A stretch of DNA of 27,314 bases from Bacteroidales bacterium UBA1736 (GCA_002315825.1 DCIC01000067.1:836-28149), one strand, 5' to 3'. Positions 1 to 8,559 are shown, numbered from the stretch's first letter. Notes: generated by a model from the sequence alone, not told the origin. Translations and numbers: made by a program.

Positions 1-1445
1 GCGAGAACGCTGTTGTGGCAGCATCCGGGAGCACCTGCAAGCTCAGAAGCAGCTTTTGCGTAGTTGCCCTTGAGAATGTCGATAACGCCCTGGTTTGCCT
101 TTGCCTGTGCCGTAGCAGCCTCAGCGAAGATCTTGTATGCGGCATCAAGATTGCCGGCGCGGAGTTCGAGAACACCCTCTGCATTCTTGAGGTCACCGTC
201 CTTGGTCTGAACCTTAGCAAATGCAGCCTTAGCCTGTGCATCCTTGCCGTCATTGAGATATACCACACCGATATTGAAGCGTGCACGGTCGCTGCCAAAC
301 TTCTCAACAGCCTTGTTGTAGATGTTGATCTTCTTTGCAGAATCATCCACGAGAGTTGCTGCGCGAAGAAGAGCTGTCTCATCGAGAACGTCCATATTGG
401 CGTTGATAAGTGCAACGAGCTCCTCGCTTGTGTAGTTCTTGTACTCTACATTAGCGATGAATCTTGCGCGACGGAGTTCAGGAAGAACGCCGCTCTTGAG
501 CTCATTGTAAATCTCTGACATATTCTTAATCTCACTCTCACGGACAGCGGGATCGCTGTACATAGAAAGAACGCGGAGGATGAGATCCTTATCCTCGATG
601 TTTGACTTGGAAACAAGCTCCTGGAAGCCTTCCCAGTCCTGACCGATACTCTTTACCTCGGGAGCTGCTGCCTCGTGGCCCTTGGTAACCTTGTCCCAAG
701 CCTTCTGTGCAGACTTTGAGCGGTTGCTTGAAAGCTTGTTGTTGAGATTAGCTCCACCGTCGGGTGATGCATATGCAACAACCTCTGTGCTGGTGAGAGT
801 CTTTCTCTCATTAGCCTTCACCTCATCAAGAGCAGCAACGAAATCCTTGATTGACTCGCCATTGAGCTCTTTTGCGCGAACCTCAGCCGAATTGATTGTA
901 TAAAGAATCTGGCCTTCCTCAGTCTGCTTGATAATCTCCTGATATCCGTCATCCTTGAGTGAATAGTAACCTGTCTTCTTTACAAGCATATATGTAGTGT
1001 TGGCACCGTCAGCAACCTTCTTTGAAGGAAGAGCAACAGTCTTTCCCTTAAGAGTGACTGTACCGCGAAGCTCAAGATATGACTTCTCCATTCCCTCTTT
1101 GTAAGGAATCTTTACATTCTCTGTAACTGTCGAGCCTTTTGAAGAAACAACCTTGTTGTTGTCCTTAACCTTCTCGCCCTGATAATAAAGAGGCTGTCCT
1201 TCTGACTCACCGCCCTCAAATACCATAACTGGAACAACCTTGAGGATAGCCTTGGGATGGAAATATCCGTCAGGATAGGTTACAGTCAATGCAGCTGTTG
1301 CATTACCGGCGATAACCTCAACGGGAGAGGGATTGCAATCAACAAGAACCTTCTCTGCGTCCTTTGCCATTTTGTTGGCGGAAGAACAAGCTACCAATGA
1401 CAGTCCGAGGACTGCAACGGAGACAAATTTGATGACTTTCTTCAT
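1..1445 (-). CDS. Partial OmpA-like / TPR-like envelope lipoprotein
   Basis: The C-terminus is cut by the window edge; 481 residues are visible from the ATG at 1445. It begins with a lipoprotein signal (MKKVIKF..LSLVAC, lipobox LVAC, Cys20), so it should be lipid-anchored in the envelope. Residues about 35-145 are a beta-rich region with no family I can name. Residues about 222-248 (VVAYASPDGG...NNKLSSNRSKSA) match the OmpA-type peptidoglycan-binding pattern, in which an N..LS..R motif follows a short loop. From about 350 onward the chain is helical and alanine-rich, with TPR-like units (for example FNIGVVYLNDGKDAQAKAAF at 390-409). This order is familiar from Bacteroidales OmpA/TPR lipoproteins of unknown exact role; a cell-envelope structural job is an inference. 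It faces the sigma-54-type activator operon across a 128-bp divergent promoter region. A CC pair (475-476) lies near the cut end. Confidence 0.85.
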   Translation of the reverse strand, partial: MKKVIKFVSVAVLGLSLVACSSANKMAKDAEKVLVDCNPSPVEVIAGNATAALTVTYPDGYFHPKAILKVVPVMVFEGGESEGQPLYYQGEKVKDNNKVVSSKGSTVTENVKIPYKEGMEKSYLELRGTVTLKGKTVALPSKKVADGANTTYMLVKKTGYYSLKDDGYQEIIKQTEEGQILYTINSAEVRAKELNGESIKDFVAALDEVKANERKTLTSTEVVAYASPDGGANLNNKLSSNRSKSAQKAWDKVTKGHEAAAPEVKSIGQDWEGFQELVSKSNIEDKDLILRVLSMYSDPAVRESEIKNMSEIYNELKSGVLPELRRARFIANVEYKNYTSEELVALINANMDVLDETALLRAATLVDDSAKKINIYNKAVEKFGSDRARFNIGVVYLNDGKDAQAKAAFAKVQTKDGDLKNAEGVLELRAGNLDAAYKIFAEAATAQAKANQGVIDILKGNYAKAASELAGAPGCCHNSVL

Positions 1446-1504
1446 AATTCTTTATTATTCTTTAATTACCTTAATTAGTTTACTTTCGCATTAGTATAGT
1501 CTTG

Positions 1505-1512
1505 CAAAGATA
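1505..1512 (-). promoter_or_regulatory. -7 box of the partial lipoprotein gene
   Basis: On the minus strand this reads TATCTTTG, an exact TAnnTTTG Bacteroidota -7 box. A TTAG lies 19 bp further upstream, a weak match to the TTTG -33 element. It predicts a leader of about 55 nt before the ATG at 1445. Confidence 0.6.
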
Positions 1513-1544
1513 ATCAGAAAAATGATTTTTTCTAATAATATTTC

Positions 1545-1552
1545 TAACTTTG
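1545..1552 (+). promoter_or_regulatory. -7 box of the activator-lptE-secG operon
   Basis: TAACTTTG is an exact TAnnTTTG box 21 bp before the ATG at 1574. Transcription should start near 1556. That makes the ATG at 1574, not the in-frame TTG at 1550 that lies inside the box, the usable start. I see no clear -33 TTTG. Confidence 0.6.
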
Positions 1553-1573
1553 TGTTTCAATACAAGTCAAAAA

Positions 1574-2776
1574 ATGGATGCTCAGGATCTACAGAGGATA
1601 AAAAACAAATATGATATAGTGGGAAACGATCCCGCTCTCAATCAAGCAATTGAGACCGCGGCCGCCGTTGCTCCCACCGACTTGACCGTCCTTGTGACAG
1701 GAGAAAGCGGTGTGGGTAAGGAAAACATCCCGAAGATCATTCACAACCTTAGCCGTAGGAGGAACAACAAATACCTTTCCATAAACTGCGGCGCCATCCC
1801 AGAGGGCACAATCAATGCCGAATTGTTCGGCCACGAAAAAGGATCGTTTACAGGAGCTGTCTCGGAAAGGAAGGGATACTTCGAAGAGGCCAACGGTGGG
1901 ACTTTGTTTTTGGACGAGGTGGGAGAACTTCCTCTCCCCACTCAGGCGATGCTCCTCAGGGTCCTTCAAGACGGTGAATATATGAAGGTAGGGTCTTCCA
2001 AGGTAGAGAAGACCGATGTTCGAGTCATCGCGGCCACAAATGTCGATCTTTTCCACGCCGTAGGAAAAGGTAAGTTCAGGGAAGATTTGTTCTACAGGCT
2101 GAATGCCATCCAGATTAAAATGCCTTCTCTTCGGGAGCGCAAGAATGACATCTATCTTTTATTCCGCAAATTCACAGCAGACTTCTCGGAAAAATACGGT
2201 ATGAGCAAGGTGGTCCTCTCTCACGACGCCATTTCCATGCTTCAGGAATATCGCTGGCCCGGGAACATCAGACAGCTCAAAAACGTCACCGAGACCATCT
2301 CCGCCTTGGAATCCATGGCCTTGAGCACCGCTTCTGACAGGTGTGAAGTCAATGCTTCAGTTCTTGCAAAGTATATCCCCAAGGATACATCTGAGATCCT
2401 GCCCGCAAAGATAGAATCTGGAGGGGAAGGAAGCATTAATTCTTCTGACAAGCAGATGATAATCAAAGCTATCCTGGACCTCAAGCAGGACCTTGACCAG
2501 CTAAAGAGCGTAGTTTTCGGTGAAAATGCGCCCACCCACGTCCAAGCTCCTGCCCAACTCGAACCGGCCAAGGTTTCCTCTCCCTCAAATCAGGAAGCGG
2601 AATGGCAAGAAAGTGAGATTGGCGAACAGCCAAGTCTTTCACTGGAAAAGGCGGAGAGGGACAACATAATGAAAGCATTGGAAAAGCACAACGGCAACAG
2701 GAAGCTTGCCGCAGCTGAGTTGGGCATTTCAGAACGCACTATTTACAGAAGATTGTCAAAAAATGAAAAGAATTGA
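1574..2776 (+). CDS. Sigma-54-interacting activator without sensor domain
   Basis: A 400-residue bacterial enhancer-binding protein. The AAA+ domain starts almost at residue 1: Walker A GESGVGKE (43-50), sigma-54 contact loop GSFTGA (90-95, Ser replacing the usual Ala of GAFTGA), Walker B LFLDE (111-115), and WPGNIRQL (228-235). A hydrophilic linker, about 270-355, leads to a C-terminal Fis-type helix-turn-helix (about 360-396, GNRKLAAAELGISERTIYRR). No receiver, GAF or PAS domain is present, so its activity is not controlled by a built-in N-terminal sensor. ATP hydrolysis would remodel RpoN-RNA polymerase at target promoters. The start at 1574 is preferred over TTG 1550, which falls in the promoter box. 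It is first in an operon and overlaps lptE by 14 nt. The target genes cannot be read from the window. Confidence 0.9.
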   Translation: MDAQDLQRIKNKYDIVGNDPALNQAIETAAAVAPTDLTVLVTGESGVGKENIPKIIHNLSRRRNNKYLSINCGAIPEGTINAELFGHEKGSFTGAVSERKGYFEEANGGTLFLDEVGELPLPTQAMLLRVLQDGEYMKVGSSKVEKTDVRVIAATNVDLFHAVGKGKFREDLFYRLNAIQIKMPSLRERKNDIYLLFRKFTADFSEKYGMSKVVLSHDAISMLQEYRWPGNIRQLKNVTETISALESMALSTASDRCEVNASVLAKYIPKDTSEILPAKIESGGEGSINSSDKQMIIKAILDLKQDLDQLKSVVFGENAPTHVQAPAQLEPAKVSSPSNQEAEWQESEIGEQPSLSLEKAERDNIMKALEKHNGNRKLAAAELGISERTIYRRLSKNEKN

Positions 2777-3269
2777 TAGACTGATCCTGATTCTGCTGGC
2801 CTCATTTGTATTGAACGCCTGCGGTATATATTCTTTCTCCGGAACATCGATCCAGCCGGACGTCAAGACCGTAACACTCGATTACTTCGAATACAAAGCC
2901 CTCAGAGTGAACCCTTCACTGAGCAACGACCTGACGGAGGCTCTGCGCAATGAGTTCCGCAAAATGACTCGCCTGGAGCAGGTGGAAATGGATGGGGACA
3001 TTCAGATTTCAGGAGAAATCACAGGATATGACGTACGTGCATCTGCCGTCACATCCGATGAAGTCGCAGCCCAGAACAGACTCACTGTTACTGTAAAGAT
3101 TACGTTCAAGAACAAACTCTATCCCGAAGAGGATTTTGAAAAGAGTTTCTCGCAATATGCCGACTATGACTCGACCAATTCGCTGGATGCAGTCGAAAGC
3201 GGTCTGTGCGCAGAAATCAACAAAAAATTGATTGAAGACATTTTCAACGCCACGGTGGCCAACTGGTAA
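2763..3269 (+). CDS. lptE: LptE-family LPS-assembly lipoprotein
   Basis: A 168-residue lipoprotein with signal MKRIDRLILILLASFVLNAC (lipobox LNAC, Cys20), followed directly by GIYSFSGTSI, the recognisable start of Bacteroidota LptE. In the family, LptE plugs the LptD barrel in the outer membrane and helps deliver lipopolysaccharide to the cell surface. The rest fits the family's small alpha/beta fold: a conserved NDLTEALRNEF helix, then beta strands (IQISGEITGYDV, LTVTVKITFKNKL) and a C-terminal helix. The ATG at 2763 was chosen because it begins the signal peptide; a longer upstream reading would only add activator-coding sequence. The start overlaps the activator's stop region by 14 nt, implying translational coupling. 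The next gene begins 5 nt downstream. Confidence 0.9.
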   Translation: MKRIDRLILILLASFVLNACGIYSFSGTSIQPDVKTVTLDYFEYKALRVNPSLSNDLTEALRNEFRKMTRLEQVEMDGDIQISGEITGYDVRASAVTSDEVAAQNRLTVTVKITFKNKLYPEEDFEKSFSQYADYDSTNSLDAVESGLCAEINKKLIEDIFNATVANW

Positions 3270-3274
3270 TAATT

Positions 3275-3802
3275 ATGAATGTACTGGGACAACTTGAATT
3301 AAGCGAATTGATAGGAATTGTGGAAGAATTCCCCTGGTTTGCCGCCGCAAGAAAAGAGTTGGGAATGCGTACCGGAGAATTGGACGCCGCGGCCCTATAT
3401 ATGGGAGACAGAAGTATCCTGTATGGCTTGGACCTCAAAGCCGAGGGCAAGAAGGCTTTGCCCCCTGTGGGAAGCGCTTTGATTGCGGACAAAAAAGAAA
3501 CCGCCCGCAGAGAGATAAGAGTAGTAGGCGGAGATTACTTCTCACAGGAAGAATATGAAAATGCCGGAGAGGTTAATGAGAGGCTGGGGCGCAAACGCGT
3601 CAGTGAACAAGTCCGGACTCCGGAAGTCAAAGAAGGTGATGACGGATTTCTGGATTTCTGCACGGAGACTTTGGCCGGAATCTATGCCGAGCAAGGATAC
3701 TTCGACAAGGCCAAACTCATTTATTCAAAACTTATTTTGCGATATCCGGAAAAAAATGCTTACTTTGCAGCCCTTATCCAAAAATTGGACGCGAATAATT
3801 AA
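3275..3802 (+). CDS. Small cytoplasmic TPR-motif protein
   Basis: A 175-residue soluble protein with no signal peptide or membrane segment. The N-terminal half (ELSELIGIVEEFPWFAAARK) is helical and belongs to no family I can name. Residues about 100-120 are charged and probably flexible. The C-terminal 45 residues form one good TPR-like hairpin (TLAGIYAEQGYFDKAKLIYS followed by LRYPEKNAYFAALIQKL), the form often seen at the end of Bacteroidota TPR proteins. It sits 5 nt after lptE and 13 nt before secG, so it is co-transcribed with envelope-biogenesis genes. A scaffold role in that context is only an inference. Confidence 0.8.
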   Translation: MNVLGQLELSELIGIVEEFPWFAAARKELGMRTGELDAAALYMGDRSILYGLDLKAEGKKALPPVGSALIADKKETARREIRVVGGDYFSQEEYENAGEVNERLGRKRVSEQVRTPEVKEGDDGFLDFCTETLAGIYAEQGYFDKAKLIYSKLILRYPEKNAYFAALIQKLDANN

Positions 3803-3815
3803 AAATTAACACAAT

Positions 3816-4163
3816 ATGAACGCACTTTTCACAATTTTGACTATTCTGATCATCATTGCGGCAATCCTTTTGACAATTGTCGTATTGCTTCAGAACGGCA
3901 AGGGAGAAGGCTTGGCCAGCAACTTTGTAGCAGGCAACCAGACTCTCGGAGTAAGGCAGACAGCTGACTTGCTGGAAAAAGTAACTTGGATTCTTGTTGC
4001 TTTTATCCTCGTCATCTCTATTATCACTGCATTCACAACCGGAACCAATGGAACCAACATTGATGTTACAGAGAAGATTGAGAACGTCACGACAAACGAC
4101 ACCCCTGAGTTCCCTTCAGCTCCTATCCAGACCGAGAACCCTGAGACAACTCCTTCAAACTAA
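3816..4163 (+). CDS. secG: Preprotein translocase subunit SecG
   Basis: A 115-residue SecG, the small non-essential partner of SecYE in the inner-membrane secretion channel. Two membrane helices are visible (about residues 4-25 and 57-77), separated by the family loop LLQNGKGEGLASNF, with the conserved Gly/Gln-rich turn and a following LEKVTW segment. The C-terminus (about 80-115) is a Thr/Asn/Pro-rich soluble tail (TGTNGTNIDVTEK...PETTPSN), a common extension in Bacteroidota. It is the last gene of the activator-lptE-TPR operon, starting 13 nt after the TPR gene. Two hairpins follow its stop. Confidence 0.93.
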   Translation: MNALFTILTILIIIAAILLTIVVLLQNGKGEGLASNFVAGNQTLGVRQTADLLEKVTWILVAFILVISIITAFTTGTNGTNIDVTEKIENVTTNDTPEFPSAPIQTENPETTPSN

Positions 4164-4179
4164 CATTATGACAAATTGT

Positions 4180-4206
4180 CAGTCTTGAGAGACTGGAATA
4201 TATTTT
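4180..4206 (+). terminator. Weak hairpin after secG
   Basis: CAGTCT-TGAG-AGACTG is a perfect 6-bp stem with a 4-nt loop (4180-4195), followed by the AT-rich GAATATATTTTG. It may be a weak terminator for secG. The TATATTTTG also resembles a degenerate -7 box that could serve the following clpB-like gene. Confidence 0.4.
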
Positions 4207-4213
4207 GAGATTT

Positions 4214-4248
4214 TTACGCTCGTCCGACAAGACGGGCGTAATTTTTTT
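4214..4248 (+). terminator. Strong intrinsic terminator between secG and clpB-like gene
   Basis: The 11-bp stem TTACGCTCGTC / GACGGGCGTAA (one T-G wobble) has a 6-nt loop CGACAA and a run of seven T. The T run ends only 5 nt before the next ATG (4254), so the hairpin either ends the upstream operon or is part of the leader of the downstream gene. Confidence 0.85.
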
Positions 4249-4253
4249 GAAAT

Positions 4254-6305
4254 ATGGAAAACAGCAAATATGAATTCTTAGGCAAATATGCCATTGACCT
4301 ATGCGAGCAGGCTTCCAAAGGAAAACTGGACCCCGTGATTGGAAGAGATGAAGAAATCCGACGTGTGCTTCAGATTCTGAGCAGAAGGACAAAGAACAAC
4401 CCTATCCTGGTCGGAGAACCGGGCGTGGGAAAGACGGCAATATCCGAAGGTATAGCGTCAAAGATTATAGACGGAAACGTTCCGGAAAATCTCAAGAGCA
4501 AAAAAGTATTCTCGCTTGATATGGGCTCACTCATAGCAGGAGCCAAATATCAGGGAGAATTCGAGGAGAGACTCAAGGGCGTAGTCAAAGAAGTAGTGGA
4601 CAGTGCAGGAGAAATCATACTCTTCATCGACGAAATCCATACTCTCGTGGGAGCGGGACGGTCATCAGGAGCTATGGACGCATCCAACATACTCAAACCC
4701 GCACTTGCCCGAGGAGAACTCAGAACCATTGGTTCCACGACTTTGGATGAATACCAGAAGTATTTCGAGGCGGACAAGGCCCTCGAGAGAAGGTTCCAGA
4801 AAGTGATGGTGGATGAACCATCTCCCGCAGAATCAATAGCTATCCTCAGAGGCCTGAAGGAGAAATACGAGAACCATCACAAAGTGCGCATTGAGGACGA
4901 TGCGCTGATAGCCGCAGTGAATCTGTCCCACAGATACATCAACAATCGTTTTCTCCCGGACAAAGCCATCGATCTCGTTGACGAGGCTGCATCAAAACTA
5001 CGACTGGAGATGAATTCCGTTCCCGAGCCCATCGATGACCTCAATAGCAAAATACGTCAGCTGGAAATAGAAAAAGAGGCCATCAAGAGAGAAGGTGTCA
5101 GTCTGAAATCCGAAAAAATCGAATCAGAGCTGAAAGAATTGGAAGCTCAGCGAAGCATCTTCAACAAGAGATGGGAAGAAGAAAAAACCATTCTCTCAGA
5201 GCTCCAGAACGCAAGACTCCAGATTGAAAATTATCAGAACGAAGCCCGCATAGCGGAAAGGGCGGGAGATTATGGTAAAGTGGCAGAACTCCGCTACGGC
5301 AAAATTGCCGCCGCTCAAAAGACGATTGAAGAACTGAGCCGCAGGCAGGAGTCCATAAAGGACCCCATCATCACGGAAGCTGTTACGGCAGAGGACATTG
5401 CCGAGGTAGTTGCAAGATGGACAGGAATACCTGTCAACAGAATGCTCGAAAGTGAAAAAGAGAAGCTTCTGAGAATGGAGGCGGAGCTCCATAAGAGAGT
5501 TGTCGGACAAGAGAAGGCAATCTGCGCGGTATGCGATGCCGTACGACGCTCCAGAGCAGGATTGTCAAGTGAAAAAAGGCCTATCGGGTCTTTCCTGTTT
5601 ATGGGAAAGACAGGTGTGGGTAAGACAGAACTCGCCAAGGCTCTGGCAGAATTTCTGTTCAACGATGAAAATATGATTACCCGTATCGATATGAGCGAGT
5701 ATCAGGAACGCCACACCGTCTCAAGGCTCGTGGGAGCGCCTCCCGGATATGTCGGCTACGACGAGGGTGGTCAGCTGACCGAAGCCGTCAGACGAAAGCC
5801 CTATTCGGTCGTCCTTCTCGACGAAATCGAAAAAGCCCACCCAGATGTATTCAATGTACTTCTTCAGGTCTTGGATGATGGCAGGCTCACGGACAACAAA
5901 GGAAGAACCGTGGATTTCAAGAACACTATTCTGATAATGACTTCCAATCTGAAAGAAGACGATCTCAGGAATGCAATGAGGCCCGAATTCCTCAACAGAA
6001 TCGACGAGATCATCACCTTCGACCAATTGAGCAAGGATAACATCAGAGAAATCGTCAGAATCCAGATGGACTCGCTCAAAAAGGCGCCTGATTCAGATGG
6101 CGTAACTCTGACCTTCACCGATTCCTTTGAAGACTATATGGTGGATAACGGCTATGACCCTGATTTCGGAGCCCGTCCTGTCAAAAGACTCATTCAGAGA
6201 GAGTTGGTCAACCTTCTGGCCAAAGCGATTCTCGAAGGCAGTGTCCACAAAGACTCAGCAATCATCGCTGACTGCATTGAGAACAAGATTGTAATCAGAA
6301 ATTAG
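4254..6305 (+). CDS. clpB: ClpB-type AAA+ disaggregase lacking the N-domain
   Basis: A 683-residue double AAA+ ATPase, against about 860 for normal ClpB. It starts where the N-domain would normally end. AAA1: Walker A GEPGVGKT (54-61), pore loop GAKYQGEFEERL (96-107), Walker B LFIDE (123-127), arginine fingers ERRF (178-181). The full coiled-coil middle domain, about 255-395, contains AERAGDYGKVAELRYGKI, marking ClpB rather than ClpA/ClpC; no ClpP-binding IGF/IGL loop is seen. AAA2: Walker A GKTGVGKT (451-458, Lys where Pro is usual), pore loop GYVGYDEGG (498-506), Walker B VVLLDE, RPEFLNRID, GARPVKR. The stretch between TSN (563-565) and RPEFLNRID (576-584) is about 30 residues shorter than usual. 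ClpB threads aggregated proteins with DnaK. No missing N-domain is encoded upstream: secG and two hairpins lie there. Its stop overlaps the convergent receptor gene's stop. Confidence 0.9.
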   Translation: MENSKYEFLGKYAIDLCEQASKGKLDPVIGRDEEIRRVLQILSRRTKNNPILVGEPGVGKTAISEGIASKIIDGNVPENLKSKKVFSLDMGSLIAGAKYQGEFEERLKGVVKEVVDSAGEIILFIDEIHTLVGAGRSSGAMDASNILKPALARGELRTIGSTTLDEYQKYFEADKALERRFQKVMVDEPSPAESIAILRGLKEKYENHHKVRIEDDALIAAVNLSHRYINNRFLPDKAIDLVDEAASKLRLEMNSVPEPIDDLNSKIRQLEIEKEAIKREGVSLKSEKIESELKELEAQRSIFNKRWEEEKTILSELQNARLQIENYQNEARIAERAGDYGKVAELRYGKIAAAQKTIEELSRRQESIKDPIITEAVTAEDIAEVVARWTGIPVNRMLESEKEKLLRMEAELHKRVVGQEKAICAVCDAVRRSRAGLSSEKRPIGSFLFMGKTGVGKTELAKALAEFLFNDENMITRIDMSEYQERHTVSRLVGAPPGYVGYDEGGQLTEAVRRKPYSVVLLDEIEKAHPDVFNVLLQVLDDGRLTDNKGRTVDFKNTILIMTSNLKEDDLRNAMRPEFLNRIDEIITFDQLSKDNIREIVRIQMDSLKKAPDSDGVTLTFTDSFEDYMVDNGYDPDFGARPVKRLIQRELVNLLAKAILEGSVHKDSAIIADCIENKIVIRN

Positions 6306-8545
6306 AAAGACAGCCGCACAGATGCCTCAAGCGTGAATGGTCTGATATAACTTCCGGCCATCAGATAATGCTTGAGGGCACTGGTGTCGGTCATAAGGTC
6401 CGCCGCATTGATTGTACCCTTTGCTCCGCTCTGATTCAGGATATTGACCACATTCAGACTTGCGGACACGTGCTCGCCGAACTTATAGTCAAAGCCTCCG
6501 AAAGTCTCCCAATGCCCATTGAAATACACCGTATTGGGCAGATTTGCGTAGTGCTTGCTGAAATATCTGGCACTTAGCCATACTCTCCACTTATCCATTG
6601 ACCAGGAAGGATCCACTTCCAAGAGGAAACGGGGAATCCCTTTCACGGTTTTTCCCGAATAATCATACCTCTCGGTTTTGCCGTCACTGAATGTCAAAGT
6701 GGTGGCATAATCCGTATACTTCGGGTCCTGGAATGTGGCAAGCAGATGCAGACTGAAATGCTCTCCAGGATGTATGTTTGCATCCGTCGTCCATCCCAGA
6801 GTCGCTATTCCATAGCTCATAAGTTTAGCTTGCACCTCTGTCACACCTCCCACCGTTTTATAAAAGCGTGTCTGAGACTTATTGTTGGTCTTGTAGATAT
6901 ATGAGACCATTGATGTAAGGTTAATCCAGGAGTTGTCGTATGTGACACCCAGACGGGCCAGATGAACATCCTCCGGATCAGTGTTTGAAGGGAAGGACAG
7001 ATTGAAATGCTCAATTCGGGGCCTCTGGCGGACAAACATATAATCCGCGGCAAGTCCGAACTTTGAGTTGAAGCTGTAACGGGCATTAACTGTGCCGATG
7101 GGATTTATCCAGGTCCGTTTGTAATGGTCCACTGTGACTCCCGGACTCTGAAGACTCCATCCGTCATAGCGGTTATTGGCCGGATTGGTGTAGTCTGACC
7201 AAGGAGCATCCATATCCACAGTGTAGGCTTCGAGTCTGATGCCGTAATACAGATTGAATTTTGTGGACGGCGTCCACTCGTGTGTCGCATATATTGCTGC
7301 TTTGTTTTCCCAACCGTCAATATACTCACCGCTGGTATTGTACTCCCAGCCTCTATTGCCATCCTTCAAGAGGGGCAGAGGATCTACCTCAACGGTACTG
7401 GCGAATGATGTTGTCGAGCCAATAAGGAACTGATGATCCAGCCATTCATTGACTCCTACCAGCCATTCGTGATTGCCCGATTTCTTTGACAGCTCCACGG
7501 TGGTCATCGACTGGTCCGTACCATTGTTGTAATACAAAGTCATAAGGCCTTGCACATTTCCTGCGTACGGAGTCCCGTCCAAGTAAGAATAACCCTCATC
7601 AAAGAGATATTGTTCTATTCCGCTGCTGAAATACAGCACACGGTTTGTCCGTCCGTGACCCACTCTGGTCGTGAAAGACAGTCTGTATCCGTTATCAAAG
7701 TCATACTTGCCCTTGAGCATTATGTCGTGACCCTCGCCACGTCCCATATCGCCCATATTTGCAGTTTCCATCTTTCCGGTCTTGATATTTTTGTACTGCA
7801 CAATACCGTCATCTATGAGGTAGTTATCGAGTCCGAGGCGGAAATTGTCAAACTGCGACGTTGAGCCGTCGCCCTCGTAGTAGAAAGGAGCGATGGTTGC
7901 CACATTTGGATATGCTGACAAGTAATATTTGTACAAAAGAGAGATTTCTCCCCTTCCTTCATTCCATCTTTTGGTTAGACCTGCCTTAAAGATCCTGGTC
8001 CTGTCGATATATTTTGCAAATGGCATTTTTGCACTGCCGGGATCAAAATTGAAATAAGCTCCTGCAGTAAAATAATAGCCCTTTCCAAGAGGACCGTTGA
8101 TATTGATATCTGTCCCGAAAAGGCCGAAATGGTTGGCCTTGAACACCGCAGATCCGTGTATCTTGTCTCCGCCAAGACGGGTATAACTGTCCACCGCATA
8201 CCCGACATATCCACTGCGGATGGCATTTTGTCCCAAAGACAAAGTTGAAACTTCCGAATACGACTCCCCTCCTCTCCAGTGAGTCTCGTGTTCAATGGGC
8301 CAGAAATAATATCCTACCAGCATCCCGTCTTCGTAGATTTCAGTACCGCCGTTGGATGCAGGCAGACCGATTGAAATCTCTCTAGGCTTCGTGGAACTCT
8401 CAGCATTGAGCAAAATATTCCTATTGTTTCCCTCGGAGTCTTTCGAGGAGGCTGTTATTTCATTTTTCTTCAGGCTGTCCACCTGTTGAGCTCCGGCAAC
8501 ACTTGAGAGCAGAATCAGGGATAAAAGGACCGTAATTTTCTTCAT
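6302..8545 (-). CDS. TonB-dependent-receptor-like outer-membrane protein (paralog 1)
   Basis: A 747-residue protein with signal peptide MKKITVLLSLILLSSVAGAQ. After a short charged stretch comes a divergent plug (about 45-150): NRNILLNAES...EISIGLP, TEIYEDGMLVGYYFWP, and NAIRSGYVGYAVDSYTRLG, which align in order with the plug's name-of-DG-loop and RG..YGS elements. The rest is aromatic-rich alternating beta strands ending in Phe (LEASVRLSF), as expected for a 22-strand barrel. There is no carboxypeptidase-like N-terminal domain, no clear TonB box and no SusD partner nearby. The substrate is unknown. It is a close paralog of the protein encoded at 9432-11690. The ATG at 8545 starts the signal peptide; longer starts only add Lys/Phe-rich intergenic translation. 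It diverges from the AraC gene, which is the likely regulator. Confidence 0.82.
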   Translation of the reverse strand: MKKITVLLSLILLSSVAGAQQVDSLKKNEITASSKDSEGNNRNILLNAESSTKPREISIGLPASNGGTEIYEDGMLVGYYFWPIEHETHWRGGESYSEVSTLSLGQNAIRSGYVGYAVDSYTRLGGDKIHGSAVFKANHFGLFGTDININGPLGKGYYFTAGAYFNFDPGSAKMPFAKYIDRTRIFKAGLTKRWNEGRGEISLLYKYYLSAYPNVATIAPFYYEGDGSTSQFDNFRLGLDNYLIDDGIVQYKNIKTGKMETANMGDMGRGEGHDIMLKGKYDFDNGYRLSFTTRVGHGRTNRVLYFSSGIEQYLFDEGYSYLDGTPYAGNVQGLMTLYYNNGTDQSMTTVELSKKSGNHEWLVGVNEWLDHQFLIGSTTSFASTVEVDPLPLLKDGNRGWEYNTSGEYIDGWENKAAIYATHEWTPSTKFNLYYGIRLEAYTVDMDAPWSDYTNPANNRYDGWSLQSPGVTVDHYKRTWINPIGTVNARYSFNSKFGLAADYMFVRQRPRIEHFNLSFPSNTDPEDVHLARLGVTYDNSWINLTSMVSYIYKTNNKSQTRFYKTVGGVTEVQAKLMSYGIATLGWTTDANIHPGEHFSLHLLATFQDPKYTDYATTLTFSDGKTERYDYSGKTVKGIPRFLLEVDPSWSMDKWRVWLSARYFSKHYANLPNTVYFNGHWETFGGFDYKFGEHVSASLNVVNILNQSGAKGTINAADLMTDTSALKHYLMAGSYIRPFTLEASVRLSF

Positions 8546-8559
8546 CGGTAAATATTTGA

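Noticed and set aside
15..518. Cys/Leu-rich 167-codon open frame on the plus strand
   Set aside because: It is antisense to the lipoprotein gene, whose signal peptide, OmpA-like motif and TPR-like region are convincing.
1550..1573. Eight-codon N-terminal extension of the sigma-54-type activator from a TTG start
   Set aside because: The TTG lies inside the TAACTTTG promoter box, so it would not be in the mRNA; the ATG at 1574 fits.
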